Source of the DNA: Desulfovibrio inopinatus DSM 10711
Lineage (GTDB): Bacteria; Desulfobacterota; Desulfovibrionia; Desulfovibrionales; Desulfovibrionaceae
Assembly (NCBI RefSeq): GCF_000429305.1
Contig: NZ_AUBP01000001.1
Coordinates: 372,001-436,000 of the forward strand
Direction of reading: 5' to 3'
DNA length: 64,000 nucleotides
Shown: positions 16,952 to 26,321 of the stretch, piece by piece
Layout of the letters: every line of letters starts with the position of its first letter
Position numbering within the stretch: position 1 is the first letter of the stretch
Made by a program: the position numbers and the translations under genes
The notes under the pieces: model-generated
What the model saw: only the letters and a program-made list of their open reading frames with translations
The model's database searches: none
What the model was told of the DNA's origin: nothing

Positions 16952-18079
16952 ATGTACTGTACAAATCACTTCCTCGTCTTCAGGAACATCATAGACCAAA
17001 CCAGACCTCGCCAGTGTGGAATGTGTTTGGCACTGATCGTCTTTTTTTGCTTCTGCCTCGTTGGGAAACAGGCCTTGGCTCAGACAAGAGTCGTTACAGA
17101 TCAGCTCGGAAAAACAGTGGAAATCCCGGAGACCCCACAACGAATCTACGCCCTTTCCCCGCCGGACACCTTGCTCGTCTACGCTGTGGCCCCATGCCTC
17201 CTGAATGGTTGGAACTACCAGCCCAACAAGGCCGTTCTGCCTTTACTTGTCCCTTGCACCCGCGGGTTGCCGGTTCTTGGTGGTTTCTTCGGCCAGGCCA
17301 AGACGCCGAATAAAGAAGCCGTGGTCAAGGCCAACCCGGACCTGGTTGTCAGCGGTACAATGGCTCAACCCTATGCCGCCGCCGAGTCGTTTTTCCAAAG
17401 CCTTAACGCCCCCGTTATCCACGTCAACAGTAGAAATATCGAAGACTACCCAGGTGCGCTGCGCTTTTTGGGCGATGTATTGGGACAAAAAAAGCGAGGC
17501 GAGACCCTGGCTGCCTATGCAGAAAAGGTTCTGGACGATGTTCGGGTTGGCCTAACCTCCATCCCAGAGGATAAACGCCTGACCGTGTATTACGCCGAGG
17601 GGAGAGACGGGCTATACACCGACGGCCGAGAGTCGTTTCACGCCTACCTTCTGAACTTGGCAGGAGGGGTCAATGTCCACACCACCCCCCAGACCAAGCG
17701 ATACGGTAGGGATCGAGTCACCATGGAGAGAGTGCTAGGCTACGCTCCTCAGGCTATCGTGGTCCAGGATGCTGGCTGTCGGGATATGATTTTGTCCTCA
17801 CCTTTGTGGAGAGACATACCTGCCGTACAAACCGGCCGGGTCTACTTGTTGCCCGACAAGCCCTTTGGTTGGTTCGATCGACCTCCTTCGTTCATGCGTA
17901 TTCTGTGCCTAAAATGGCTGGCCCAGAGCCTGTACCCTGACGTCTTCCACTATGATATGATCAAAGAAACTCAGGAGTTCTTCAAGCTGTTTTTACAAAA
18001 AGAACTCAGTCCTGCCGAGGCCCAGTCCATCCTCACTCGAGGGGGAGGAAACCTCCCCATGCGTCAAGCTCGCTCGTGA
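16952..18079 (+). CDS. Periplasmic ligand-binding protein of iron/cobalamin ABC importer type
   Basis: 375 residues: an N-terminal hydrophobic export segment (about 22-44, ending QALA), then a TroA/BtuF-like two-lobed fold (TDQLGKTVEIPETPQRIYAL; NPDLVVSGT; VYYAEGRDGLYT; GYAPQAIVVQDA). It should capture an iron complex, corrinoid or similar chelate in the periplasm. The start has AAGGA 5 nt upstream. It overlaps the permease gene by 4 bases. The second lobe resembles the C-terminal part of the radical SAM protein at the operon's end, an unusual pairing. Confidence 0.88.
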   Translation: MYCTNHFLVFRNIIDQTRPRQCGMCLALIVFFCFCLVGKQALAQTRVVTDQLGKTVEIPETPQRIYALSPPDTLLVYAVAPCLLNGWNYQPNKAVLPLLVPCTRGLPVLGGFFGQAKTPNKEAVVKANPDLVVSGTMAQPYAAAESFFQSLNAPVIHVNSRNIEDYPGALRFLGDVLGQKKRGETLAAYAEKVLDDVRVGLTSIPEDKRLTVYYAEGRDGLYTDGRESFHAYLLNLAGGVNVHTTPQTKRYGRDRVTMERVLGYAPQAIVVQDAGCRDMILSSPLWRDIPAVQTGRVYLLPDKPFGWFDRPPSFMRILCLKWLAQSLYPDVFHYDMIKETQEFFKLFLQKELSPAEAQSILTRGGGNLPMRQARS

Positions 18080-19104
18080 TGGCGGCTAACAGAAGCCAGG
18101 GACGAGTCCCAGCGATCTTAGCCTTTTTTCTGGTAACGCTGGCGGTTATCTCGCTAACCCTTGGACAATATCCCATAAGTCTTAGCGAACAATGGTTCTA
18201 TCTACGCCAAGCTCTGACAGGGACGGGGAGCCTTTCCGAGACACAATTTCGGCTTATCCAAACAGTACTCTTGGAGATTCGGGTTCCACGGCTCCTGGCC
18301 GCGGTGCTGGTGGGAGCGGCCTTATCCGTCTCCGGAGCGGCTTTCCAGGCCATGTTCGTTAATCCTCTGGTATCGCCGGGACTGTTAGGAGTCCTGGCGG
18401 GATCAGCCTTTGGCGCAGCTCTAGGCATGCTTTGGGCCAGTTCATGGCTGACCGTGCAGGCCTACGCCTTTGCAGGCGGTATCCTGGCCGTTTGTCTCAG
18501 TTTGGGGTTCGCCCGTTGCTTCCGGGGGGATCGTTTGCTGTTGCTCGTGCTCGGCGGGGTCATCAGCGCCTCGCTTTTTACTGCTCTTCTGTCCGCAGTC
18601 AAATACGTTGCCGATCCCACGGACCAGCTTCCGGCCATTACATACTGGCTCATGGGCGGTCTGTCCCGAGTGGATAGGCAGACCATAGCCGCGGCGAGCA
18701 TTCCTCTTCTCGGCGGCCTGGTTGGACTCTGTCTGTTTGGTCGCCACCTGGACGTCCTGAGCCTTGGCGATGATGAGGCCCGGGGGCTTGGACTCGAAGC
18801 CGGCCGGGTTCGGCTTGGGCTTATAATGCTGGCCACGGTTCTCTGCGCTCTAACCGTGTCTATCGCCGGATTGGTGGGGTGGGTGGGGTTACTTGTTCCT
18901 CATGCTTCCCGGGCATTGGTTGGACCAGATAACCGCCGGCTTTTACCCGTGACCGCCCTTCTCGGAGGAGGCTACCTGCTGCTTGTGGACGACCTGGCTC
19001 GACTCGCACTTGGCGTGGAAATCCCTTTAGGCATTCTGACCGCCTTGCTTGGCATTCCTTTTTTTCCCGTAGTGTTGGCAAACGCCCGACGGGGGTGGCG
19101 TTAA
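18076..19104 (+). CDS. FecCD/BtuC-type ABC permease
   Basis: 342 residues with nine to ten hydrophobic spans. EIRVPRLLAAVLVGAALSVS, GAAFQAMFVNPLVSPGLLGV and GWVGLLVPHASRALVG are signatures of the iron-siderophore/vitamin B12 permease family. Starts at GTG 18076 (an ATG follows at once) in a 4-base overlap with the binding-protein gene. It forms the membrane channel with the ATPase downstream. Confidence 0.95.
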   Translation: MMAANRSQGRVPAILAFFLVTLAVISLTLGQYPISLSEQWFYLRQALTGTGSLSETQFRLIQTVLLEIRVPRLLAAVLVGAALSVSGAAFQAMFVNPLVSPGLLGVLAGSAFGAALGMLWASSWLTVQAYAFAGGILAVCLSLGFARCFRGDRLLLLVLGGVISASLFTALLSAVKYVADPTDQLPAITYWLMGGLSRVDRQTIAAASIPLLGGLVGLCLFGRHLDVLSLGDDEARGLGLEAGRVRLGLIMLATVLCALTVSIAGLVGWVGLLVPHASRALVGPDNRRLLPVTALLGGGYLLLVDDLARLALGVEIPLGILTALLGIPFFPVVLANARRGWR

Positions 19105-19105
19105 G

Positions 19106-19981
19106 ATGGCTCTGTATGAAATTAATGAAGTCAACTTCTCTTACGGCGGGACCCAGATATTAAACAGGGTTTCCTTTACCGTTCGTCAAGGGTCATTTCT
19201 GTCCCTGCTCGGGCCTAACGGTTGCGGTAAAACCACACTCCTGCGACTCATGCTTGGTCTGAATCGACCTGCCGGCGGTCGGGTGCGTCTGGCTGGACGT
19301 AATGTATGCTCCTATCCTCGAAAAGCCTTGGCCCGCCAAGTAGCCTATTTGCCCCAGGATCATCATCCGGCCTTCGCGTACACGGTTTTGGATGTTGTGC
19401 TCATGGGAACTGTGAGTCGAGCCGGATTTTTCGGACGTCCTTCCAAGCAGGACCACCGACGAGCCAAGGAAGCGTTGGACCGATTCTCTTTGGGAAACCT
19501 CGCAACGACACCCTACACCGACTTAAGTGGCGGACAGCGTCAGCTTACCCTTCTCGCCAGAGCACTCGCTCAAGGAGCCCAAACTCTGGTTCTCGACGAG
19601 CCTATAACCGGCCTCGACTACGGCAACCAGGCAAAACTTCTGGAAATCCTCCTCGGACTTTGCCGAGAAGGTATGACCTGCCTCATGACCACGCATCTGC
19701 CGGACCACGCCCTGTGGGTGTGCGATCATGTGCTAATGTTGCGCCAAGGTCGGGTCATGGCCGACGGTTCACCCCAGGAGGTCGTCACTCAGAAAAATCT
19801 CGCTCGGCTTTATGATGCGGATATAGCGGTCTTATCTGTGGCCGACTCCTTCCAGGTCTGCGCTCCTAGACGACTCATGCCCCGAGGGCGAACCGCTGTT
19901 ACGGGCGGCCCCCGCTCGCCCCTTCCACCCCATGGCGATACCTCGGTGTCGCACAACCTCCTCGGAAAGGAGCTTTCATGA
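19106..19981 (+). CDS. FecE/BtuD-type ABC ATPase
   Basis: 291 residues. Walker A GPNGCGKTT, Q-loop LPQDH, signature LSGGQRQ, Walker B TLVLDEP and the switch His in MTTHLPDH are all intact. Residues beyond ~250 form a Pro/Arg-rich tail typical of none of the core motifs. One base separates it from the permease stop and it overlaps the methyltransferase by 4. Energises the importer. Confidence 0.95.
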   Translation: MALYEINEVNFSYGGTQILNRVSFTVRQGSFLSLLGPNGCGKTTLLRLMLGLNRPAGGRVRLAGRNVCSYPRKALARQVAYLPQDHHPAFAYTVLDVVLMGTVSRAGFFGRPSKQDHRRAKEALDRFSLGNLATTPYTDLSGGQRQLTLLARALAQGAQTLVLDEPITGLDYGNQAKLLEILLGLCREGMTCLMTTHLPDHALWVCDHVLMLRQGRVMADGSPQEVVTQKNLARLYDADIAVLSVADSFQVCAPRRLMPRGRTAVTGGPRSPLPPHGDTSVSHNLLGKELS

Positions 19982-20613
19982 CCCAGCCTACAGACGAAGA
20001 CCTCGACTTTTATCGTTATGACGAAAACCACCGATTCGCCGCTATGTATCCCTTACTGGCCCGGCAGATTTTCGACGAGTTCGATCTCCAGAGCGGGGTT
20101 TGCCTGGATGTGGGAACTGGTAGTGCGGCGCTCATCATCGAGCTGGCCAAGCTCACTCAAATGGAAATGATCGGTTTGGACACCAACTCAAAAGCTCTGG
20201 AATTGGCAAGGGAAAACGTGGCTCAACACGGTCTGCCTTCCGACCGTTTCCAGTTTTTGCTTAATGACGTGTGCGCTATGCCTCTGCCAGACGCCTCAGT
20301 AGACCTTCTCCTCAGCCGAGGCTCAATTCCTTTCTGGACAGACTTGCCAACCGCCTTCAAGGAAATCAATCGAGTCCTCGCTCCTGGAGGAAAAGCATTG
20401 GTGGGCTGCGGTTTCAGTCGTTACCAGCCTCTGGAGGAAGTGAAGGCCATGCGGCCCGACTGGTCCAAACAAGGAGTCGACGACCCGAGAAACGCCTGGA
20501 AGGCTCCAGGGGTGTTACCTCAGGCTCTGGCCGAAGCTGGCCTCAACACGGCGAAGACGCGCCGAGATGAGTATGGCGTGTGGGTGGAAATAAGCAAACC
20601 CGGCCAAATCTAG
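19978..20613 (+). CDS. Class I SAM-dependent methyltransferase in importer operon
   Basis: 211 residues. CLDVGTGSAALIIELAK is the SAM-binding loop, IGLDTNS motif post I, and LLNDVCAMPLPDASVDLLLSR motif II, followed by NRVLAPGGKALVGCGF. The start overlaps the ATPase stop in ATGA, and GGAAAGGAG precedes it. A small-molecule methyltransferase inside an importer operon suggests that the imported ligand, or a cofactor made from it, is methylated. Substrate unknown. Confidence 0.88.
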   Translation: MTQPTDEDLDFYRYDENHRFAAMYPLLARQIFDEFDLQSGVCLDVGTGSAALIIELAKLTQMEMIGLDTNSKALELARENVAQHGLPSDRFQFLLNDVCAMPLPDASVDLLLSRGSIPFWTDLPTAFKEINRVLAPGGKALVGCGFSRYQPLEEVKAMRPDWSKQGVDDPRNAWKAPGVLPQALAEAGLNTAKTRRDEYGVWVEISKPGQI

Positions 20614-20639
20614 GCCGTCCGACAGACAAGGAGTTATCC

Positions 20640-22451
20640 ATGCGTTGTTTCATCTGCGAGCGGGGTTGTCAGATTTCTCAGGAAGGTACGGGGCTGTGCG
20701 GTCGTTACACCAACCGAGATGATGAAATCGTCGAACGGTTCCCTGACCGCTATCTTCTGGCCTGCCCCATTTCGGTGGAAACAGTGCCCTTGCTTCATTT
20801 TCACCCCGGAGCTCCTTTTTTCCAAGTCAGCACCGTGGGGTGCAACTTTGACTGCCCGGGCTGCATCGCCACGGTCACGGCCCGAGAGATGAATCCGGAC
20901 AGTGCAGCTCTGCAGCGTCTGACGCCCGAGGCCGTGGCTGACAAAGCCCTATCTGATGGATGCCGAGGTGTGGCCTTTCTGCTCAACGACCCCTTGGCCT
21001 CCTATCAGACATTTTTGCGAGTAGCCCGTGCCGCCAAAGAGAGGGGACTTTTGGTCACCTGCGCCTCCAACGCGTACTTCACGAATGAATCTCTACGCCC
21101 GCTCTTGGGTTTGCTGGACGCCATCAACATAGGGTTCAAAGGTTTAAGTGGAGAGCGCCTACGGTCTTGTGGCGGCCGAGACGGGACCGTGGTTCTACGA
21201 AACATCCGTATGCTACGCGAAAACGGCGTTCATGTGGAAGTGGCCTGCATGGAACGCCTGGACAATCGAGAAGACACGTGGTCCTTAGCCCGGGAACTGG
21301 CCGCCATATCTCCGGACATTCCTTTGCAGCTCATGCGCTTCATCCCGCTGGAAGACGCCGACCCAGCTTTGGAGCCTTCCATCCGGGACACCGAAGCCCT
21401 TGCACGAGAACTCCGTTCGGTCTTGCCCCATGTGTATGTGTTCAACGCTCCGGGCACACGACAGCTTGACACTTACTGTCCATCCTGCGGTGGGGTGACA
21501 CATTCCCGAGACTTCTATGGCCCTATGGGCGCCCGACTTCTCAATTCAGGCAGTCTGGATACGAGAACTTTGTCGACGGATTGCCCTGCCTGCGGCGCAT
21601 CTGTCTCCATTCGAGGCGACATCACGCCCCCGAGTCTCAGGGAGCGAGAATTTCAAGGAGGTTACCCTTTTACTCGGGGGCTGGAGATCGTGGAGTCCAT
21701 GTGTCTGGCCATGGGTGTGAGGGAACGAGCTGAGGTCATTTCCGCCTGGGAATGGCTGTTAGCCCAAAAGCGGTTACCCGATCTCCATCGGGGCATTCAG
21801 AGCATCGAAGGGTATTTGGGGCTGATTCGCGATTTCGGAACAGTGTTAGGACGCAGGGAAGGAGCCGAAGACCTCGCGGCGTACCTGGACAGCCTGGTCG
21901 AACCGGTGCGCCGGGGCGTTGAGGACATTACCCAACGGCCCAGCGTTTACTATGCCATGGGTAAGCCGCTTTTCGCCATCATGGGCAAGCGGTTTGAGAA
22001 TCATCTCGTGGAAACGGCCGGCGGGGAGAGCTGCAACCGTCGTCTCGAATTAGCTGGACGACCGGGGCAGACTATCTCAACCGAAACGCTGGCTGATGTA
22101 GCGCCCGAAGTTATTTTCATATCTTCGTTCATCGCTAACGATCCCGAGACGTTCTGTCAGGAATGTTGTGAACTGGGACTCGACCTCCCGGCCGTGCGCC
22201 ACAGCCGAGTACATATAGCCCCCATCCCATGCAGCGACTTCGGCGCGCCCAAATGGGTACTCGGTCTGCGAGCCATAGCCAATGCCCTCCACCCGGAGAT
22301 GTTCAACTTTGACCTGACCGCCGACTCCAGCGCCTTTCACCATCGAGTGTACGGCCAAGATTTCCCTCTGGAGTCCATCAACCGGTCTTTTGCTAAGCCA
22401 AGCAGATTGTGGCGTTTCGAAGAGCCTCGCTGCATGAGGGAGGCATCTTAA
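20640..22451 (+). CDS. Radical SAM protein fused to a periplasmic-binding-protein lobe
   Basis: 603 residues. The N-terminus (CFICERGC, then C20) and the radical SAM cluster motif GCNFDCPGC (C68, C72, C75) resemble the AmmeMemoRadiSam/PflA-like branch. Residues ~275-325 carry two CPxC pairs (CPSCGG and CPACGAS) that look like a zinc ribbon. From ~440 the chain resembles the second lobe of BtuF/FepB-like binding proteins (VYYAMGKPLFAIMG; VAPEVIFISSF; HSRVHIAPIP; WVLGLRAIANALHPEMF), matching the same stretch of the first gene of this operon. There is no export signal, so this lobe is cytosolic. ATG at 20640 has AAGGAG upstream. I infer ligand handover from importer to a radical enzyme; the reaction is unknown. 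Confidence 0.85.
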   Translation: MRCFICERGCQISQEGTGLCGRYTNRDDEIVERFPDRYLLACPISVETVPLLHFHPGAPFFQVSTVGCNFDCPGCIATVTAREMNPDSAALQRLTPEAVADKALSDGCRGVAFLLNDPLASYQTFLRVARAAKERGLLVTCASNAYFTNESLRPLLGLLDAINIGFKGLSGERLRSCGGRDGTVVLRNIRMLRENGVHVEVACMERLDNREDTWSLARELAAISPDIPLQLMRFIPLEDADPALEPSIRDTEALARELRSVLPHVYVFNAPGTRQLDTYCPSCGGVTHSRDFYGPMGARLLNSGSLDTRTLSTDCPACGASVSIRGDITPPSLREREFQGGYPFTRGLEIVESMCLAMGVRERAEVISAWEWLLAQKRLPDLHRGIQSIEGYLGLIRDFGTVLGRREGAEDLAAYLDSLVEPVRRGVEDITQRPSVYYAMGKPLFAIMGKRFENHLVETAGGESCNRRLELAGRPGQTISTETLADVAPEVIFISSFIANDPETFCQECCELGLDLPAVRHSRVHIAPIPCSDFGAPKWVLGLRAIANALHPEMFNFDLTADSSAFHHRVYGQDFPLESINRSFAKPSRLWRFEEPRCMREAS

Positions 22452-22676
22452 CGAAGAATTGGGCTAAGTATTAGAAAAAATAGACTTTAAGCAAACCTCG
22501 TGCCGGACGTCCTCTAAGACCGAAACATGGACGAAACGAGACGCTGAAACCGGCCAGTTCATGGATGGAAAGAAAGATGGGACGCCCTTTAAAGGTGTAG
22601 CCAAAGAAGTTGATGATCGTCGGGATTGAAGATTGATGAGGCGAAGCCTCTCGGCCTCGCCTCGGTTGATATACTG

Positions 22677-23468
22677 TTAGTACAGCCCCCCGATGTTGGT
22701 GGCGGTGTGGATGGTATCGGCGAAGAAGCCGGCTCGGCCGGCGAGTTCGCCGAGGAGGGCGAGGACCGGGAGCCATGTGGGGATGGTTTTGTTTTTCCAG
22801 AGCACGGCCAGGCACGCGATGAGCACGGCAAGGTGTGTCCAGTAGAAACCGGACGCGAACCAGGCTTTGCCGGTCATGTGCATGACTGTACCGCCGGATA
22901 TCCATACGCATGGGGCGATGAGGTTAAGAACGAGACCGACCACGAGCGCGGTGGTGAAAATACGCGTCATGAGCGGTTGGCGTTCTTTGCCGGCGAACCA
23001 ACTTCCGAATCCGGCGCCGAGAATGACGGCCGACGTCAGGAAGAACATTGTGGGCAGCGCGTTGTTGATGGCGGGGAGGGCTGGCGGTGCGTATGTCATG
23101 CCGGCCGACGTGATGACGCCAAGTCCGAGAATCGCCGCTATCCAAACCAACGCCGTCGTATTTTCCTTGATCAACGCCAGGGCGGCAATGACGGCGACCC
23201 CCGTGAACAGGCCCGCGAACAGCACTTCGCGACTCAGCCAGGCCGAACCGAGGTGGGTGACGGCCCTGGGAGCGCCCAAGGGGTGTCCCAGGTGAAACAG
23301 TGATCCGATCATGCCGACAACCATGAGGCCGGCAATAACACGCCATTCACGCTGCGCATCGCCGCTCGGTCCTCCCGCGCTGACACGTATCGCACGCATG
23401 AGCGTGAGGCCGATGGCAGCCTGCGAAAACACCGTAAACAGAACAAGTGGCAATTCCAGAGACTGCAT
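22677..23468 (-). CDS. DmsC-like membrane anchor subunit
   Basis: 263 residues with eight hydrophobic spans and the DmsC-type opening ELPLVLFTVFSQAAIGL, followed by GSLFHLGHPLGAPRA and LGSAWLSREVLF. This subunit passes electrons from menaquinol to the iron-sulfur subunit. GAGGAGG precedes the start, and its start lies 2 nt after the DmsB-like stop. Last gene of the torD-dmsABC-like operon. Confidence 0.92.
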   Translation of the reverse strand: MQSLELPLVLFTVFSQAAIGLTLMRAIRVSAGGPSGDAQREWRVIAGLMVVGMIGSLFHLGHPLGAPRAVTHLGSAWLSREVLFAGLFTGVAVIAALALIKENTTALVWIAAILGLGVITSAGMTYAPPALPAINNALPTMFFLTSAVILGAGFGSWFAGKERQPLMTRIFTTALVVGLVLNLIAPCVWISGGTVMHMTGKAWFASGFYWTHLAVLIACLAVLWKNKTIPTWLPVLALLGELAGRAGFFADTIHTATNIGGLY

Positions 23469-23470
23469 AT

Positions 23471-24031
23471 TTACCTCCTCACCATCTTCGGCATTTGGGG
23501 AAGAATAAAGCGGGTCGACGGGTTGACCGACTCCATTTTGGGAAACCCGGCCGGATACTGTACTTCATTGGTCTGGTGCAATTCCGCCAGGTCGATGAGT
23601 TGCAGGGCGTCGGTGGGACAGGCCTGGACGCAGGCGGGTTTCAGATCGGCATCGAGACGCTCGTGACACATGCTGCACTTTTCGGCGCGTTTCGCCACCG
23701 GGTTGTACTTGGGCGCACCATAAGGACAGGAGCGAATGCAATTGCCGCAACCGATACATTTGTCCTGATGGTGGACGACCACGCCGTCCTTTTCCCGTTT
23801 GGTGTAGGCGTTGACCGGACACACATTGAGGCAGGCCGGGTTCGCACAGTGATTGCAAGCCAGCGAGAAAAACGCCCGTTCCCGGTGTGGATAGATTTCT
23901 TCCGCCAAAGGATACACTTGACGCCAAATGATGCCTTCTTCCTGGTGGTAATAATTGCGGCAGGCCATGGCACAAGTGAAGCAGCCAATGCACCGCTCGG
24001 AATCAACTAAGAATGCGTATTGTTTTTGCAT
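23471..24031 (-). CDS. DmsB-like four-cluster ferredoxin subunit
   Basis: 186 residues with sixteen cysteines in four groups: CIGCFTCAMAC, CNHCANPACLNVCP, CIGCGNCIRSCP and CSMC..C..ACVQACP. This is the electron-transfer subunit between the membrane anchor and the catalytic subunit. The start at 24031 has GAGGAGT 7 nt upstream; the longer frame to 24208 runs into the preceding gene. Ten bases separate it from the catalytic gene. Confidence 0.94.
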   Translation of the reverse strand: MQKQYAFLVDSERCIGCFTCAMACRNYYHQEEGIIWRQVYPLAEEIYPHRERAFFSLACNHCANPACLNVCPVNAYTKREKDGVVVHHQDKCIGCGNCIRSCPYGAPKYNPVAKRAEKCSMCHERLDADLKPACVQACPTDALQLIDLAELHQTNEVQYPAGFPKMESVNPSTRFILPQMPKMVRR

Positions 24032-24041
24032 TTCATACTCC

Positions 24042-26285
24042 TCAGATGCGTTCAATGTCGGCAAACTGGTCATGAATGGCGACTCCGGGGGCTCCGGCCT
24101 TGAAAGCGCCCATGTCGGCAGATTCGTCGTCAACGAGATTTTGGACGTTGAAAGTATTCCCTTTGCCGAACCAGGCTTCGTACATGAGCAGACAGTCTTC
24201 GGAGACATTGTCCGTCAGCTTCACCCGGACGCGCTGTTCGCCTACCTTGTTGAACACGCGGACCATGTCCTGATCGGCAATGCCCTTCTTGGCCGCAGCG
24301 TTGGGATGCATGTAGACGAATGGTTCCTTGTCATATTCCTGCATCCAGTCGAGATTGATGAACTGCGAGTGAATGCCGAACTTGGTGTGCGGTGTCAGCA
24401 ATCGAAATGCAGCGTAATGCTTGCGCCTTTCCTTAAATGCCGGGAGTGCGTTGTGGCCGTTCTTTTCGCATAATTCGGATTTGAATTCGTATTTACCGGA
24501 AGGAGTGTCGAATTTGTGATCAGGCCAGGCGGCAGATGTCTTTAGCTTGGCTTTGACCGGGCCGTTTCGCAATTCGGTCCAGTCCGCAATGCCGAAGTAG
24601 CTGTAGATGTCTTTGTTGAATTCCTTCGCCATCCACTCTTTGGTATCGATGTCTTGCGGGAAGGTGCAGGAACCGGGAGACAATGCGTTCATTTTTTGGG
24701 ATAACGCAGCCGCGATTTCAATGTTGGATTTGGCCTCGTGCATAGGCTTAATGGCTTGTTCGTTGATACTCAGCCAATAATGCCAATAAGATACGTTGAC
24801 GGTCCATTCCTCGAACAGTGTCGTGACCGGCAGAACAATATCGGAGTTGGCCACGGTCTCGTTGAAAAACTGATCCACGGTGACAACCATTTCCAGGGTG
24901 TCGAACGCTTTTTCCAGCTTGGGACGGTCGAAGTCCTGGGCAAACGGGTTTTTACAGGACACCCACAGCATCTTGATAGCCGGATCTTTCGTATCGAGAA
25001 TGACTTGGGCGGTTTTGTTGATGTTGACGGTTCTGTCTGAGTATTGCGCTTCCGTACCATTGGTGAAATCGAACTCGCCCTTAGCTGCGTTGCCTACAAA
25101 TCCTTTGGACCCTTCGGGCTGTTTCTGAATAAGGGCGTGGTAGTTGAATCCCCAGGTCTGCAATTGACCGTAGCGAGCCCCGCCGCCTTCCTTGCCGATA
25201 TTCCCTGTCATGGCGACAAGTGCATCGATAGAGCGCACGGATGCACCGCCGTTGGTGTGGCGCTGCATGCCGTAGCCAATCCAGATCGTCGCCGGATCGG
25301 CCGTGGCGAACTCTTCGGCCACTTCCTTGATATCCTTGGCGGGGATGCCGGTTTGCTCGGCGGCCCACTCCACGGTGACGTTGGCATTGAGATAGTTGGC
25401 GAAATCTTCAAAGCCGTAGCTGTAATTGTTGACGAAATCCTGATTCACCAAGCCGCTGTCGAGAATATGTTTGGCCATGCCAAGGGCAAGGGCGCCGTCG
25501 GTCGATGTTTTGGGTTGCCAGTACACATCCCCTTTGGCCGCGGTCTGGGTAAAAACCGGATCGATCACAACAATTTTGGCGCCGCGACGTTTGGCTTCCA
25601 TGATGTATTTCATGGAATGGACGGAGCACCATGCGGGGTTGGCCCCCCACACAATGATATACTTGGCTTTGGCCATGTCTTCGGGGTCATTGCACCACAT
25701 GTTGCCCATATCATAATTTTGCGCATCGATTCCGGCGGGCCAGCACGGTGTCCCCACAAAGCGCGTCGTGTAGCCAAGAGACGACATCATGCCTTCGACG
25801 CCGTAGTTGGTGATACCGAAGTTGCCGGAGTATTTGGTCATACCCATGCCAAGCAGGTTGCCGTCTTTTTCTTTGAGTTCCAGAATTTTTTTGGCGATGC
25901 GGTCCAATGCCTCGTCCCAGGAGACGCGACGCCATTTGCCCGAACGGCGACCGTCCTGCATCATGGGGTATTTGATCCGGTCAGGACTATACGGCCGGCG
26001 AGTGTAGCTGTAGCCTTTCACGCATAATCCGCCGTCGGTATAGGTGGACTCGGGAGCGCCTTCGATGAATTGAATGACGCCATCCTTGACGTAGGTTTTG
26101 ATGCTACACGTGTCGTAACAGTTTCTCGGACAGGCATTGCGAAAAATAGTGAATTCCGCTTCGTTGAATGCGGCCGCCTCTGCATTCATGGGCACTAGAA
26201 ACCGGCACGGCAACAGGGCAGTTGCGCCGACCGCGGCGAGCCCTTTCAGGAATTGCCGTCTGTTGTACGTCTGTTTCATTGTCAT
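24042..26285 (-). CDS. DMSO reductase-family molybdo/tungsto-enzyme catalytic subunit
   Basis: 747 residues. Twin-arginine signal NRRQFLKG (8-15) with an AEAAA cleavage region shows Tat export. The iron-sulfur cluster cysteines are C52, C56, C60 and C88. VWGANPA and the molybdopterin-binding segments of the family follow. Cys181 in GTPCWPAG lies about where the metal ligand is expected, which would make it a Cys- rather than Ser-ligated enzyme; this needs alignment. So the substrate may be a sulfur or selenium oxyanion, DMSO or another oxide. GAGGA precedes the ATG. Neighbours are the matching B and C subunits and the TorD chaperone. Confidence 0.9.
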   Translation of the reverse strand: MTMKQTYNRRQFLKGLAAVGATALLPCRFLVPMNAEAAAFNEAEFTIFRNACPRNCYDTCSIKTYVKDGVIQFIEGAPESTYTDGGLCVKGYSYTRRPYSPDRIKYPMMQDGRRSGKWRRVSWDEALDRIAKKILELKEKDGNLLGMGMTKYSGNFGITNYGVEGMMSSLGYTTRFVGTPCWPAGIDAQNYDMGNMWCNDPEDMAKAKYIIVWGANPAWCSVHSMKYIMEAKRRGAKIVVIDPVFTQTAAKGDVYWQPKTSTDGALALGMAKHILDSGLVNQDFVNNYSYGFEDFANYLNANVTVEWAAEQTGIPAKDIKEVAEEFATADPATIWIGYGMQRHTNGGASVRSIDALVAMTGNIGKEGGGARYGQLQTWGFNYHALIQKQPEGSKGFVGNAAKGEFDFTNGTEAQYSDRTVNINKTAQVILDTKDPAIKMLWVSCKNPFAQDFDRPKLEKAFDTLEMVVTVDQFFNETVANSDIVLPVTTLFEEWTVNVSYWHYWLSINEQAIKPMHEAKSNIEIAAALSQKMNALSPGSCTFPQDIDTKEWMAKEFNKDIYSYFGIADWTELRNGPVKAKLKTSAAWPDHKFDTPSGKYEFKSELCEKNGHNALPAFKERRKHYAAFRLLTPHTKFGIHSQFINLDWMQEYDKEPFVYMHPNAAAKKGIADQDMVRVFNKVGEQRVRVKLTDNVSEDCLLMYEAWFGKGNTFNVQNLVDDESADMGAFKAGAPGVAIHDQFADIERI

Positions 26286-26321
26286 AGGCTTCCTCTTGCA
26301 CGCTTGTCTTGAATGTTTCCG

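Noticed and set aside
25044-26027. 327-residue plus-strand frame
   Set aside because: Antisense to the molybdoenzyme gene, whose domain structure is clear.
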